This document shows, piece after piece, positions 27,237 to 36,474 of a stretch of DNA of 64,000 bases (position 1 is its first letter; every line of letters begins with the position of its first letter). Both the position numbers and the translations under genes were made by a program. Source of the DNA: Edaphobacter sp. 12200R-103. Lineage in GTDB: Bacteria > Acidobacteriota > Terriglobia > Terriglobales > Acidobacteriaceae. The stretch is from contig NZ_CP048114.1 in the NCBI RefSeq assembly GCF_010093025.1, forward strand, positions 992,001 to 1,056,000, in the 5' to 3' direction. Below the pieces are notes generated by a model. That model did not search any database, was not told the origin of the DNA, and saw only the letters and a list, made by a program, of their open reading frames with translations.

Positions 27237-27934
27237 GAATTGGGATCATCGCCGCCCTGCCAGGCGAGTTGAAGCCGCTGGTTCGAGGCTGGGAGCCACA
27301 GAACTCCGGCGTGAAGGGGCTCTCGGTATGGAAGACGCTGCGCCGCGGCGATGAGCTGATCGCCGTGAGCGGAGGCATGGGAGCGAACGCTGCGCTGCGG
27401 GCATTTACCGCTGCCGAATTTTTGGGTGTATTGGACATGGTGCTCTCCGTCGGATGGGCCGGAGCTCTGACGCCGCAGATGCGGACAGGGACGTGCTACG
27501 CACCCGGCGAGGTGATCGATGTGCAGACCGGGGAGCGGTTCGCTTCGGCGGCGGGGGACAGCACGATTCGTCTGGCGACGACTCCCCAGGTTGCCGATGC
27601 GGCAGAGAAGCAGCGGCTGCACGAGAGCTACAGGGCTGGCCTGGTAGACATGGAAGCCGTAACCGTGGCGCGTCTGGCGGAGATGCGGCGTGTGCCGTTC
27701 TACTGTTTCAAGGCGGTCTCGGATTCATCGCAGGCGGAGCTGCCCGATCTGAATCGCTTTATCGACACGCAGGGGCAGATGCAGATGACGTTGTTTGTCG
27801 CGCATGCGGCGGTGCGTCCGCGTTACTGGGGGGCACTGATGGAGCTTGGGCGCAATAGCTCTGTGGCCGCGCGCGCGCTTGCAGAGAGCGTCAACCGATT
27901 TCTGGAAGAACAGACGAAGGGGAACACCCCTTGA
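27233..27934 (+). CDS. hpnG: Hopanoid phosphorylase/nucleosidase HpnG
   Basis: 233 residues of the nucleoside phosphorylase/MTA-SAH nucleosidase fold. It starts RIGIIAALPGELKPLVRGWE and has the glycine-rich substrate site SVGWAGALTPQMRTG and the base-site region RAGLVDMEAVTVARLA. HpnG removes adenine from adenosylhopane, the product of HpnH, to give ribosylhopane. It overlaps hpnA by four bases. The protein has the length expected for the family. Confidence 0.88.
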   Translation: MRIGIIAALPGELKPLVRGWEPQNSGVKGLSVWKTLRRGDELIAVSGGMGANAALRAFTAAEFLGVLDMVLSVGWAGALTPQMRTGTCYAPGEVIDVQTGERFASAAGDSTIRLATTPQVADAAEKQRLHESYRAGLVDMEAVTVARLAEMRRVPFYCFKAVSDSSQAELPDLNRFIDTQGQMQMTLFVAHAAVRPRYWGALMELGRNSSVAARALAESVNRFLEEQTKGNTP

Positions 27935-27941
27935 ACGGAGA

Positions 27942-29036
27942 ATGGAATCAGTGAGCAATGAGCAGGCGACAGTTCCCGCGACGATGCGCGCGGCAGTGTA
28001 TCGCGGAGTCAACGATGTTCGTGTGGAAACGATCCCAGTGCCGCAGATCGGGCCCGGCGAGGTGCTGGTGAAGATTCACACCTGCGGGATCTGCGGGACA
28101 GACCTCAAGAAGATTCACACCGGGTCCCACTCGGCTCCGCGCGTCTTCGGACACGAGATGGCGGGAACAATCGCCGCGGTAGGCGAGGGCGTGCAAGGCT
28201 TCGCCGTCGGTGATCGCGTGATGGCGTATCACCACATTCCCTGTGGTGAGTGTTTCTATTGCCGCAAGCACACCTTCGCGCAGTGCGAGACCTACAAGAA
28301 GGTAGGCTGCACCGCTGGTTTTGAGCCCGCGGGTGGCGGCTTTGCAGAGTACATCCGGGTGATGGACTGGATTGTGCGGCGCGGACTGGTGAAGATTCCG
28401 GAAGAGGTCTCCTTCGAGCAGGCCGCATTTATCGAGCCGACCAACACCTGCTATAAGGCCATCGACATGCTCAAGCTGCAGCAGGATGATACGGTGCTGG
28501 TCATCGGACAGGGGCCGATCGGAATTCTGCTGGCTGCACTGGCGCACAGGACTGGAGCGACTGTGCTGACCAGCGACCTCTATCCGGAGCGCCATGATGT
28601 TGCGGCGAAGTTCGGATTGAACAAGCCGCTGAACGCACGGCAGGATATTGTTGCCGAAACGAAGGATGCGACCGCCGGCAGAGGGGCCGATGTTGCCCTG
28701 TTGGCTGTCGGGGGCAATGCCCTGATCCAAGTCGCGATGGATGCGATTCGCCCCGGCGGCCGGGTGATGCTGTTTGCTGCAACCCAGCACGGCAAGGCGC
28801 CGTTCGATCCCGCAGCGGTCTGTATGGACGAGAAGACACTGATGGGGTCGTACAGTGCGTCGGTAGCGATTCAGGATGAGGTATCGAAGTTGGTGCTGGA
28901 AGGGCCTCGCAAAGGCTTCGATCTGACGCAACTGATCTCGCACCGTTTTTCGCTTGAAGATGCGGTTGCGGCGATCGAACTGGCGTCTCATCCGCAGCCG
29001 GATTCCATGAAGATCGTCATTCAGCCCGGACTTTAG
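27942..29036 (+). CDS. Zinc-dependent medium-chain alcohol/polyol dehydrogenase
   Basis: About 364 residues. Catalytic-zinc residues appear in TCGICGTDLKK and FGHEMAGTIAAVGEGV. A structural zinc loop with four Cys lies in PCGECFYCRKHTFAQC. The NAD(P) Rossmann motif is VIGQGPIGILLAALA. Medium-chain dehydrogenases of this type act on polyols or secondary alcohols. It starts 7 bases after hpnG (ATG 27942; GTG 27951 is a near alternative), so it is probably the last gene of the hopanoid operon. A role in oxidising or reducing the ribosyl side chain is conceivable but unproven. Confidence 0.82.
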   Translation: MESVSNEQATVPATMRAAVYRGVNDVRVETIPVPQIGPGEVLVKIHTCGICGTDLKKIHTGSHSAPRVFGHEMAGTIAAVGEGVQGFAVGDRVMAYHHIPCGECFYCRKHTFAQCETYKKVGCTAGFEPAGGGFAEYIRVMDWIVRRGLVKIPEEVSFEQAAFIEPTNTCYKAIDMLKLQQDDTVLVIGQGPIGILLAALAHRTGATVLTSDLYPERHDVAAKFGLNKPLNARQDIVAETKDATAGRGADVALLAVGGNALIQVAMDAIRPGGRVMLFAATQHGKAPFDPAAVCMDEKTLMGSYSASVAIQDEVSKLVLEGPRKGFDLTQLISHRFSLEDAVAAIELASHPQPDSMKIVIQPGL

Positions 29037-29080
29037 AGCGGATAACCTGGCGATGTTTATCTGATCTGAACGGCGATCGT

Positions 29081-30529
29081 CTATTCGCGATTGCGCTTTT
29101 TGATCTCGACGTTCAGGCGCTTGATCTTCTGGTTCAGCGTGGAGAGCGGAATGCGGAAGTACTCCGCTGCCTCGGTCTGGTTCCAGTGGCAGCGTTCGAG
29201 GCGGTCGGTAATGATGCGGCGCTCGATCTCCTCCATCAGGTCGAAGAGGGAGGCGTTCGGCTGCTGCTCTAGCAGAGTAGCCGAGTAGGTATTTCCCGTA
29301 AGCTGCTGGGGCAGCAGCTCCGGCTGAATGATCTTGCCCGTGGAGAGAACGACGCCGCGCTCCATAGCGTTCTCAAGCTCGCGCACGTTGCCGGGCCATT
29401 CGTAGTCCATCAGGATGCGCATGGCTTCGGGGGAGAGCGTGCGCTCTTCCATGCCGTTCTCGTTCGAATAGAGGCGGAGGAAGTGGCCAGCGAGAAGAGG
29501 AACGTCCTCGCGGCGCGACCGCAGGGGCGGAAGCTCGAGCGTGATGACATTCAGCCGATAGAAGAGGTCTTCGCGGAAGCGGCCTGCGCGCACTGCATCC
29601 TGCAGGTTGACGTTGGTGGCGGCGATGATGCGCACGTCAACCTGAATCTCCTGGGTTCCGCCGAGCTGCATGAAGCGGCGGTCCTGCAGGACGCGGAGAA
29701 TCTTGGCCTGCATATCCATGGTCATCGTGCCGATCTCGTCGAGGAAAAGCGTGCCGCTGTTGGCGACTTCGAAGAGGCCTTTCTTGGCTGCGATTGCCGA
29801 GGTGAAGGCTCCCTTGACGTGACCGAAAAGGGTCGATTCGAGCAGCTCCGAGGGAACGGCTCCCGTATTGACAGGGACGAAGGGGTGGTCGCGGCGGGGA
29901 GAGTTGGCGTGAATGGCCTTCGCGATCAATTCCTTGCCGGTGCCGCTCTCTCCCTGAATCAGCACTGTGGAACGACTGGGCGCGACCTGGGAGACGAGGT
30001 CGAAGAGCTTGAGCATCGGCTCGCTCTTGCCGACGATGTTCTCGAAGTTGTAGCGCTGCTTGAGGGTCCGTTTAAGCTGAACGACCTCTTCTTCCGCGCG
30101 ATGACGGGCAATGGCCGTGCGAATGTCGGCAAGCAGCTTCTCGTTGTCCCACGGCTTCTGAACGAAGTTCTCCGCGCCGGCGCGGATGGCGTCGACGACG
30201 TTGCCCATGGTGCCGAAGGCGGTGATCATGATGACCGGCAGGGTCGGATACATCTCCACGATGCGTGGCAGAAGGTCGAGGCCGCTCTCGCCCGGAAGGG
30301 CAAGGTCCAGCAGAAGCAGGTCGAACTGATTGCGCGATAGCTGCTCCATTCCGGAGACGCCGTCGATCGCCAGAGTGACGGTGAATCCCTCGAGCGTCAG
30401 CATGGTCTCCAGGGAATCACGTATGCCGGCTTCGTCGTCGATGATGAGGATGCGGGGGTTTCCAGCGATATGATCTGCCGCGCGCCGAGAGGTGGACTCC
30501 TCGGCCGCGTCTGTGGTGATGTCAGGCAT
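29081..30529 (-). CDS. Sigma-54-dependent response regulator (NtrC family)
   Basis: 482 residues. A receiver domain (about 25-145) carries DDEAG and phosphoacceptor Asp in LLLLDLALPGESG. The AAA+ domain has Walker A GESGTGKELIAKAI, Walker B GTLFLDEIGTMT and arginine-finger region RFREDLFYRLNV. The C-terminus is a Fis-type HTH (WNQTEAAEYFRIPLSTLNQK). The sigma-54 contact loop reads GAFTSA rather than GAFTGA. The start is ATG 30529, overlapping the last eight bases of the kinase gene, so kinase and regulator are coupled and almost surely form a pair. Confidence 0.93.
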   Translation of the reverse strand: MPDITTDAAEESTSRRAADHIAGNPRILIIDDEAGIRDSLETMLTLEGFTVTLAIDGVSGMEQLSRNQFDLLLLDLALPGESGLDLLPRIVEMYPTLPVIMITAFGTMGNVVDAIRAGAENFVQKPWDNEKLLADIRTAIARHRAEEEVVQLKRTLKQRYNFENIVGKSEPMLKLFDLVSQVAPSRSTVLIQGESGTGKELIAKAIHANSPRRDHPFVPVNTGAVPSELLESTLFGHVKGAFTSAIAAKKGLFEVANSGTLFLDEIGTMTMDMQAKILRVLQDRRFMQLGGTQEIQVDVRIIAATNVNLQDAVRAGRFREDLFYRLNVITLELPPLRSRREDVPLLAGHFLRLYSNENGMEERTLSPEAMRILMDYEWPGNVRELENAMERGVVLSTGKIIQPELLPQQLTGNTYSATLLEQQPNASLFDLMEEIERRIITDRLERCHWNQTEAAEYFRIPLSTLNQKIKRLNVEIKKRNRE

Positions 30530-33494
30530 GAATCGTCTTCCTATCCTGCTCCTCCGGAGAGGCAGGCATGGTTGCAGTCGGAGGGAGCGCACGGGCAGCG
30601 GATACAGGGAACTCCAGCTGGAACGCGGTTCCTACGCCAACCTCGCTCTCGACATGAATCTTTCCGGCGTGCTCCTGCATAATTCCATAGGTTACTGCCA
30701 GACCGAGCCCAGTGCCTTTGTGACCGCCTTCCTGCGGCTTGGTCTTGGTGGTAAAGAAGGGATCGTAGATGCGGTTGAGATGCTCGCGCTCGATACCGCT
30801 TCCGCTGTCTTGGATACGGACCAGCACGCGGCCGGCGCCATGGAAGGTAGCAATCCGAAGCGTGGCGCCGGGACGGCTGAACATGGCGTCCTTGGCGTTG
30901 AGCATCAGGTTCAGGATCACCTGCTGGAGCTTGCCGCGGTTTCCGTGAATGCCCGGAAGCTGCGCATCGAAGTTGGTCTCTACGCGTATCTGCGCGGTCT
31001 TCAGCTGATGTTCCAGAAGAACGAGCGTGTCGGCGAGGAGTTCGTTGAGATCAACATCTGAGAACTCGATTCCGCTGGTACGGGAGAAGTTCAGCAGACC
31101 GTTGACGATCTCCGACGCCCGGAAGGTCTGCTGCGTGATCTTTTCAAGCACCGGCGCTAGCCGCTCATCGTCCCGCATATGCTTGGTGAGCATCTGGGCG
31201 TAGCTGGAGATGACGGCCAGGGGCGTATTAACTTCATGGGCGACTCCGGCGGCCAGCAGACCGATGGACGAGAGCTTCTCCGACTGCGTGAGCTGCGCCT
31301 CCATCTGGATGCGTTCGGTAATGTCGTCCACAAGGATGATGCGGCCAATCGTAACGAAGTTGCGGGTCACCAGGGGGGCGATGGCGATGTTGGCCACGCG
31401 CGACTCACCGGAGGGCAGAGCAAGCCGGAACTTATAGAGCGTGTGCGTCCCCTGCTCATCGCGAATGGCATTGAATCGCGCCACAAAGTCGGCAGGGAAG
31501 AGCTCCGAGATGGGCTGCCGCAGGGCGCTGGCGCGCGGACGTGCGAAGAGCACCTCCATCTGGGCATTCCAGCTCTCGACCCGGTCTTCGAGGTCGACCG
31601 CGAGAATTCCGATATTGATGGATTCGACGATGTTCTCGTTGAACTCTTTGAGGCGCTCGAAGTCGGTGATCTTCTGTTCGAGCCGGCGATAGAGCTGCGC
31701 GTTCTGAATCGCAATGCCGATGTATCCGGCCAGCGACTCAAGCACCTCCATCTCTTCACTCGAGAGGAAATCGCCATCGTTGGTGCGGCCCAGTCCAATG
31801 ACCGCAACGGTGCGGGTTCCCAGTCCTTCGCGATTGGCGACGCGACAGGGCACGTAGTAGTTCAGGTCGAGCCGGGCTGCCGTAAGTTGCTGCATCTCCG
31901 GCAGGCGAAGAACCTGCTGGGGGTTTTCAAGGAAGAGGTGATTGTTGGCGCCGGGAAGATCGAATTCCAGGAAGCTGAGATCGAGCGTCTTTATCTCCGC
32001 CGAAGTCACGTTGGTGAGGCCGTGCGATGCCGCCAGCTCAAACCGGCGCGTATTGCGACCGGTCTCCGCCTCCGAGGCCAGGAAGACGGCAAGCCGTGTG
32101 ACCAGCAGGGTCTGGGGAAGCTGTTCGACGATAGAGTCGAGCAGCGCACGCAGGTCGGTCTGGGAATTGAGGCCGCGTCCGAACTCCACCAGCGTCTCAC
32201 GGTAATCGAAGCGCCTGGGATCGAACATGCGGTCGACGCGCCCTTGGATGGCCCGCTTGAGCGGATCGAAGATCAGGCCGGTCACGATGATGGCCAGCAG
32301 CAGCCCCCACGTCCGCAGGCTCGGCAGCCTCGCGTGGACCATCTCGGCGGTCACAGCGACCACCGCGAAGTACAGGCCGACCAGCGAGCCGGTGGCCAGC
32401 GTATAGGTCACGCCCCGCTTGAAGATCAGATCCACATCCATCAGGCGATAACGCACGATGGCCCAGCTGAAGGTAAGCGGAAGAAAGACCAGAGAGAGGC
32501 CCGCAAGTTTCGTCAGCAGGCTGGGCACGTGAACATCCGCTACATAGGGGATGGCATTGAGCAGTGTAAACGGCGTGATGGCGAGTAGCGTGCCTCGCGT
32601 CAGCCACTTCAGTTGCTGCCGTTCGAGCGCGGACTGGGCCTTCCGATAACGGATACGGAAGACAATGGCCGCGATGACGTAGTAGAGGGCGAGGTAAGCG
32701 ACCGAGATCTGGTCGAGCCGATGACGAAGCACTCCGGTGGCAGACCAGGAGGCGATGGCCCACGATTGCAGTCCGATCAGCAAGAGGCCGGGAAGGTAAA
32801 GCGTCGCGCAAAGAAGACGGCGCCGCACACGGTTCGCCGGTTCCTTATAGTCGTCCGAGAAGTTGACGGCGAAGTGGAGAAACAGCGCGGGCTGCAGCGC
32901 CCACGCCGCGACGTTGCCCCAGTAGATGATCCAGTCAAAGGTATCCAGCTCCGTCGTGTACTTGAAGGAGTACAGAACAAACGACACTAGGCAGAAGACG
33001 TAAAAGTGCGTCGATTTCGGCGCAGTCCAGCGACGAAAGAGGACATAGAGGCCGATGCTCAGGTACACCAGCGCGATAAAGCGCAGGCCCTGATTAATCG
33101 AGCGATCCGTCGGAACCAGGATGACCTGTATATCCAGCTTCGCCGCGTTCTTCAGGTCCGCGGCATGGGGAAGCGGGCGCAGGATGGAATAGGTGGCGTG
33201 AGCCCAGATTCCGCTGCGAAATAGCTGATGCATCAATGCGGCGGTGCGCTCGACCGTATGATCGTTGACACCAGTAAGGACGTCACCCCGTCGGATGCCT
33301 GCCCGGTCTGCAGGAGAACCCGATGGCACATATTGGGCCTGCAGTCCGCCTGCAACTTCGGTCCAGCTGACTCCGTCGGTGGGAATCTCATAGCCGTTTT
33401 CGCGCTGGAGGTTGATCAGGGCCAGCACGCAGGCAGCCAGCGTCGCGATGGCAAGCGCGACAGCCAGAATTCGCGTTTGAGCTGCGTCCTTCAT
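30522..33494 (-). CDS. Membrane histidine kinase with PDZ, multi-TM, GAF and PAS modules
   Basis: 990 residues. After one membrane segment (about 8-28) comes a PDZ-like domain (YVPSGSPADRAGIRRGDVLT), then about seven membrane helices (130-360), for instance FIALVYLSIGLYVLFRRW and FYVFCLVSFVLYSFKYTTEL. A GAF domain (about 410-560), a PAS domain (about 600-700, ESINIGILAVDLEDRVESWN) and the kinase core follow, with phospho-His in GVAHEVNTPLAVISS and an ATPase with NLMLNAKDAMF, DSGSGIERE and GTGLGLAVTYGI. The start is ATG 33494 with AAGGGG five bases upstream. A sensor of envelope or unfolded-peptide state is inferred from the PDZ module. Confidence 0.9.
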   Translation of the reverse strand: MKDAAQTRILAVALAIATLAACVLALINLQRENGYEIPTDGVSWTEVAGGLQAQYVPSGSPADRAGIRRGDVLTGVNDHTVERTAALMHQLFRSGIWAHATYSILRPLPHAADLKNAAKLDIQVILVPTDRSINQGLRFIALVYLSIGLYVLFRRWTAPKSTHFYVFCLVSFVLYSFKYTTELDTFDWIIYWGNVAAWALQPALFLHFAVNFSDDYKEPANRVRRRLLCATLYLPGLLLIGLQSWAIASWSATGVLRHRLDQISVAYLALYYVIAAIVFRIRYRKAQSALERQQLKWLTRGTLLAITPFTLLNAIPYVADVHVPSLLTKLAGLSLVFLPLTFSWAIVRYRLMDVDLIFKRGVTYTLATGSLVGLYFAVVAVTAEMVHARLPSLRTWGLLLAIIVTGLIFDPLKRAIQGRVDRMFDPRRFDYRETLVEFGRGLNSQTDLRALLDSIVEQLPQTLLVTRLAVFLASEAETGRNTRRFELAASHGLTNVTSAEIKTLDLSFLEFDLPGANNHLFLENPQQVLRLPEMQQLTAARLDLNYYVPCRVANREGLGTRTVAVIGLGRTNDGDFLSSEEMEVLESLAGYIGIAIQNAQLYRRLEQKITDFERLKEFNENIVESINIGILAVDLEDRVESWNAQMEVLFARPRASALRQPISELFPADFVARFNAIRDEQGTHTLYKFRLALPSGESRVANIAIAPLVTRNFVTIGRIILVDDITERIQMEAQLTQSEKLSSIGLLAAGVAHEVNTPLAVISSYAQMLTKHMRDDERLAPVLEKITQQTFRASEIVNGLLNFSRTSGIEFSDVDLNELLADTLVLLEHQLKTAQIRVETNFDAQLPGIHGNRGKLQQVILNLMLNAKDAMFSRPGATLRIATFHGAGRVLVRIQDSGSGIEREHLNRIYDPFFTTKTKPQEGGHKGTGLGLAVTYGIMQEHAGKIHVESEVGVGTAFQLEFPVSAARALPPTATMPASPEEQDRKTIHA

Positions 33495-33725
33495 TAGCCC
33501 CTTAAAACTGCTAGCACATGAGATTCCAAACTCCATGCACAACAACGGCGCGGGTTTAGATAGCCCGAATCTCCGACATTCTATGAAAAATCATAACCCG
33601 TTTTGCAAATAAGGGATACAAAGCATTTTCTGGTTTCGGGCAAACAAGAGCACCAATCTGTCACAGTACTTTTACGGAGGTTGAAAATTAATCTTCCTGT
33701 AACATTGAAAAGGAGAGCGATAACG

Positions 33726-34592
33726 ATGTTGCGGGAGATGCACGATCCAACTGAGATTGAGGAAAGATACGTCAGTGTGGACGGCGCCCAGCTGCATTAT
33801 CAGCATGCCGGTTCCGGAAGATCTCTTCTTCTTCTGCATGGCCTGGTAGGCTCGTCGAAAAACTGGCGGAAAAACATCGCATCTCTCGCCCGGCATGCGA
33901 GTGTTTATGCGCTCGATATGCTCAATATGGGAGAGTCCGACCGGATCGCCGGGCGCGATTCCAGCCTGGAGACCACGGCGGACCTGGTAGTGGCCTGCAT
34001 GGATGCTCTGGGACTTGAGACTGCGGACGTCGCTGGCCACTCTCATGGCGGAGCTGTGGCGATGATGCTGGCAATCCGGCATCCCGATCGTGTTCGCAGC
34101 CTGATTCTCTTTGCGCCTGCCAACCCATACTGCGACCTTGGGCGACACCTGATCGCCTTCTACCAGACGTCACTGGGAAAGTGGTTTGCGCGCCAGATTC
34201 CCTGGCTTCCGCGCAGGCTGAAAGCAACGGCCCTGGGTCGCATGTATGGCGACCCGATGCGCGTCCCGGCGGATGCGCTGGATGGATACGTAGACGGCCT
34301 GGGGATTCCGGGGACCATCGACCATGTTCTGAATATCGTGCGGGGATGGTCGTCTGATATGCGTAAGCTGGCGACAGTGCTTTCGAAGCTTGCAGACAAG
34401 CCGACGCTGCTGATCTGGGGAGATCGCGACCGGGCCGTGGGCCTCAATTCAGCCGAGAGGCTGCAGCGGGTCTTGCGCCAGTCCCGGCTGATGGTGCTTC
34501 CCGGGGTCGGTCATATCCCTTTTGAAGAGATGCCTGAGACCTGCAATGTCGCTATGGGAGAGTGGCTCCAGAGGCGTCAGCTTCCACATTAG
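33726..34592 (+). CDS. Alpha/beta-hydrolase fold protein
   Basis: 288 residues from ATG 33726 with GGAGAG nine bases upstream. Oxyanion motif LLLLHGLVGSSKNW, nucleophile elbow GHSHGG, the acid in LLIWGDRDRAVG and the catalytic His in LPGVGHIPFEEMP make a complete Ser-Asp-His triad. No signal peptide, so cytoplasmic; esterase, haloperoxidase-like or C-C hydrolase roles are all possible. Its 3' end overlaps the convergent downstream hydrolase by 41 bases. Confidence 0.85.
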   Translation: MLREMHDPTEIEERYVSVDGAQLHYQHAGSGRSLLLLHGLVGSSKNWRKNIASLARHASVYALDMLNMGESDRIAGRDSSLETTADLVVACMDALGLETADVAGHSHGGAVAMMLAIRHPDRVRSLILFAPANPYCDLGRHLIAFYQTSLGKWFARQIPWLPRRLKATALGRMYGDPMRVPADALDGYVDGLGIPGTIDHVLNIVRGWSSDMRKLATVLSKLADKPTLLIWGDRDRAVGLNSAERLQRVLRQSRLMVLPGVGHIPFEEMPETCNVAMGEWLQRRQLPH

Positions 34593-35280
34593 GCAGCCCC
34601 AGATCAAAGGTCTGCGTGACCCAGGATCGCAGCGCCTTCTGCATCTGGACGAGCTTTGCGCCGGGTGAGGAGGGCACTCCCTGAAAGAAATGTTCCGCTC
34701 CTTCGATCCAGATAATCTCCCTTGGTTCGGCGGCATGTTTCAGGATAGGATTCATCAGGGCTCTGGGACCGAACTGGTCTTCAGCGCCGCTGATAAAGAG
34801 CTTTGGCTGTGGGCACCGTTCAAGAAACTCATACGCATAGCTGCGGCCTTCGGCACGATAGGGAACTCCCAGGCCCACGAGACCATGGACGAGGGGATCT
34901 CCGCAACCGAGCTGCAGACTGATAAATGATCCAAAGGAGAATCCCGCGACTAGCACCGGAAGGCCAAGATTTGCATCCAGCCAATCCAGCGCCGCCCGAG
35001 CGTCGTTCAGCTCACCCGGACCATGATCGTGTGTACCCTCGCTCAGGCCAACTCCTCTGAAGTTGAACCGCAGCACAGGCAGGCCCAGGCCGGAGAAGAC
35101 CTTCATCGCGTGATAGACCACCTTGTTGTGCATGGTCCCGCCGCCCAGCGGGTGAGGATGGCATACGAGCGCCGCGAAACGAGCATTGCCGCTTCCCGTG
35201 TTCAGTACAGCCTCGAGCTTGCCCGCCGGCCCGCGAAGGTCGTCAATGGAGCGAATCACAGATCCGGAAGAAGAAGACAT
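34552..35280 (-). CDS. Alpha/beta-hydrolase (dienelactone-hydrolase-like)
   Basis: 242 residues from ATG 35280; an upstream ATG at 35319 is possible. The sequence CHPHPLGGGTMHNKVVYH and FNFRGVGLSEGTHD mark the short alpha/beta hydrolase subfamily that includes KANL3/Tex30 and dienelactone-hydrolase-like proteins. The nucleophile elbow is GFSFGS, acid ISGAEDQFGPR and His in IEGAEHFFQGV. Substrate unknown. Its last 41 bases overlap the end of the hydrolase gene on the other strand. Confidence 0.82.
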   Translation of the reverse strand: MSSSSGSVIRSIDDLRGPAGKLEAVLNTGSGNARFAALVCHPHPLGGGTMHNKVVYHAMKVFSGLGLPVLRFNFRGVGLSEGTHDHGPGELNDARAALDWLDANLGLPVLVAGFSFGSFISLQLGCGDPLVHGLVGLGVPYRAEGRSYAYEFLERCPQPKLFISGAEDQFGPRALMNPILKHAAEPREIIWIEGAEHFFQGVPSSPGAKLVQMQKALRSWVTQTFDLGLPNVEADASGATLP

Positions 35281-35365
35281 AAAAGCACCGTCTTTTATAA
35301 GTTTAGCGAGCGAAGTCATTCGTAAAAACGGGCCCGAAATCACTGTATCGTATGCTGTAAGTCAT

Positions 35366-36400
35366 ATGCCAGTTGATCCCGTTCAGCTTACCCGCCAGCT
35401 CGTCGATATCGAATCCACCACTTACCACGAGGGAAGAGCGGGGGCGTTTCTGCACGAGTACCTTCTGGTCCAGGGTTATGCTGTGGAGCGCATGCCGGTC
35501 AGCCAGCCGGACCGCATTCTTACACCCGGCGCCGGGGACGGGGATCGCTTCAACGTCTATGCCGCAATGCCCGGCGTCACGCCGGATGTGGTCCTTTCGA
35601 CCCACATGGACACCGTCCCTCCTTACTTTGGCTGCACAGAAGACGACGAGTTCCTTTATGGCCGCGGAACCTGCGACGCCAAAGGCATCATCGCTGCGCA
35701 GATCGCCTCTGCGGACCGCCTGCGCGATGCAGGAGTGAAAGTCGGCATGCTGTTTGTGGTGGGTGAAGAGCGGGACTCTGCCGGAGCCAAAGAGGCCAAC
35801 CTTCATCCCAAAGGATCGAAGTTCCTGATCAACGGCGAACCTACAGAAAACCGCCTTGCGCTGGCCTCAAAGGGATCCCTGCGCGTAGAACTCCGGGCGA
35901 AGGGAAAGATGGCCCACTCGGCCTATCCGGAGCTGGGCGAATCGGCCATCAACAAGCTTGTAGAAGCCCTGCACGACGTCCTCGCCATGCCGCTGCCGGT
36001 CGAGCCCGAGATCGGCCCATCGACCCTCAACATCGGACTCGTCGAAGGCGGACGCGCCCCCAACGTCATCTCCGACAAGGCGGAGGCCCACATCCTCATC
36101 CGGCTGGTCGGTCCGTCGGGGGAGATCCGCCAGAACATCCTGCAGACCGTAGGGGACCGTGCCGATGTGACCTTCTCGCTCGATCTGCCGTTCGTGCGGA
36201 TGCGTAAGGTGGGTGATCTTCCGACGATGGTGGCAAAGTTTACGACCGATATTCCATCGCTCACGGCATGGGGCGAACCGTTTCTTCTGGGGCCGGGGTC
36301 GATTCTCGTGGCGCATACGCCAGACGAGAAGATCGCCAAGAAGGAGCTGCTGGAGGCGGTGGACCTGTACTACGACCTTGCTACCGGTCTGGCAGGCTAA
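35366..36400 (+). CDS. M20-family metallopeptidase (ArgE/DapE/CPG2-like)
   Basis: 344 residues. Zinc ligands and active site follow the M20 pattern: His and Asp in LSTHMDTVPP, bridging Asp in LYGRGTCDAKG, and catalytic Glu in FVVGEERDSAGAK, with the dimerisation domain about 175-285 (KGSLRVELRAKGKMAHSAYP). Members remove acyl or terminal amino acid groups from small molecules such as N-acetylornithine or succinyl-diaminopimelate. The sequence does not settle the substrate, and no arg or dap gene adjoins it. It begins after a weak ribosome site. Confidence 0.88.
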   Translation: MPVDPVQLTRQLVDIESTTYHEGRAGAFLHEYLLVQGYAVERMPVSQPDRILTPGAGDGDRFNVYAAMPGVTPDVVLSTHMDTVPPYFGCTEDDEFLYGRGTCDAKGIIAAQIASADRLRDAGVKVGMLFVVGEERDSAGAKEANLHPKGSKFLINGEPTENRLALASKGSLRVELRAKGKMAHSAYPELGESAINKLVEALHDVLAMPLPVEPEIGPSTLNIGLVEGGRAPNVISDKAEAHILIRLVGPSGEIRQNILQTVGDRADVTFSLDLPFVRMRKVGDLPTMVAKFTTDIPSLTAWGEPFLLGPGSILVAHTPDEKIAKKELLEAVDLYYDLATGLAG

Positions 36401-36474
36401 CAGGGAATCAGGCGAGATTCAGCAGGGAATTAGGGACGCGTTTTCCTCACTGGTCGCGGGCTTAACATAGAGTC

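Noticed and set aside
33603..33725. N-terminal extension of the alpha/beta hydrolase
   Set aside because: The first 41 codons are not protein-like; the ATG at 33726 has GGAGAG and begins next to the fold.
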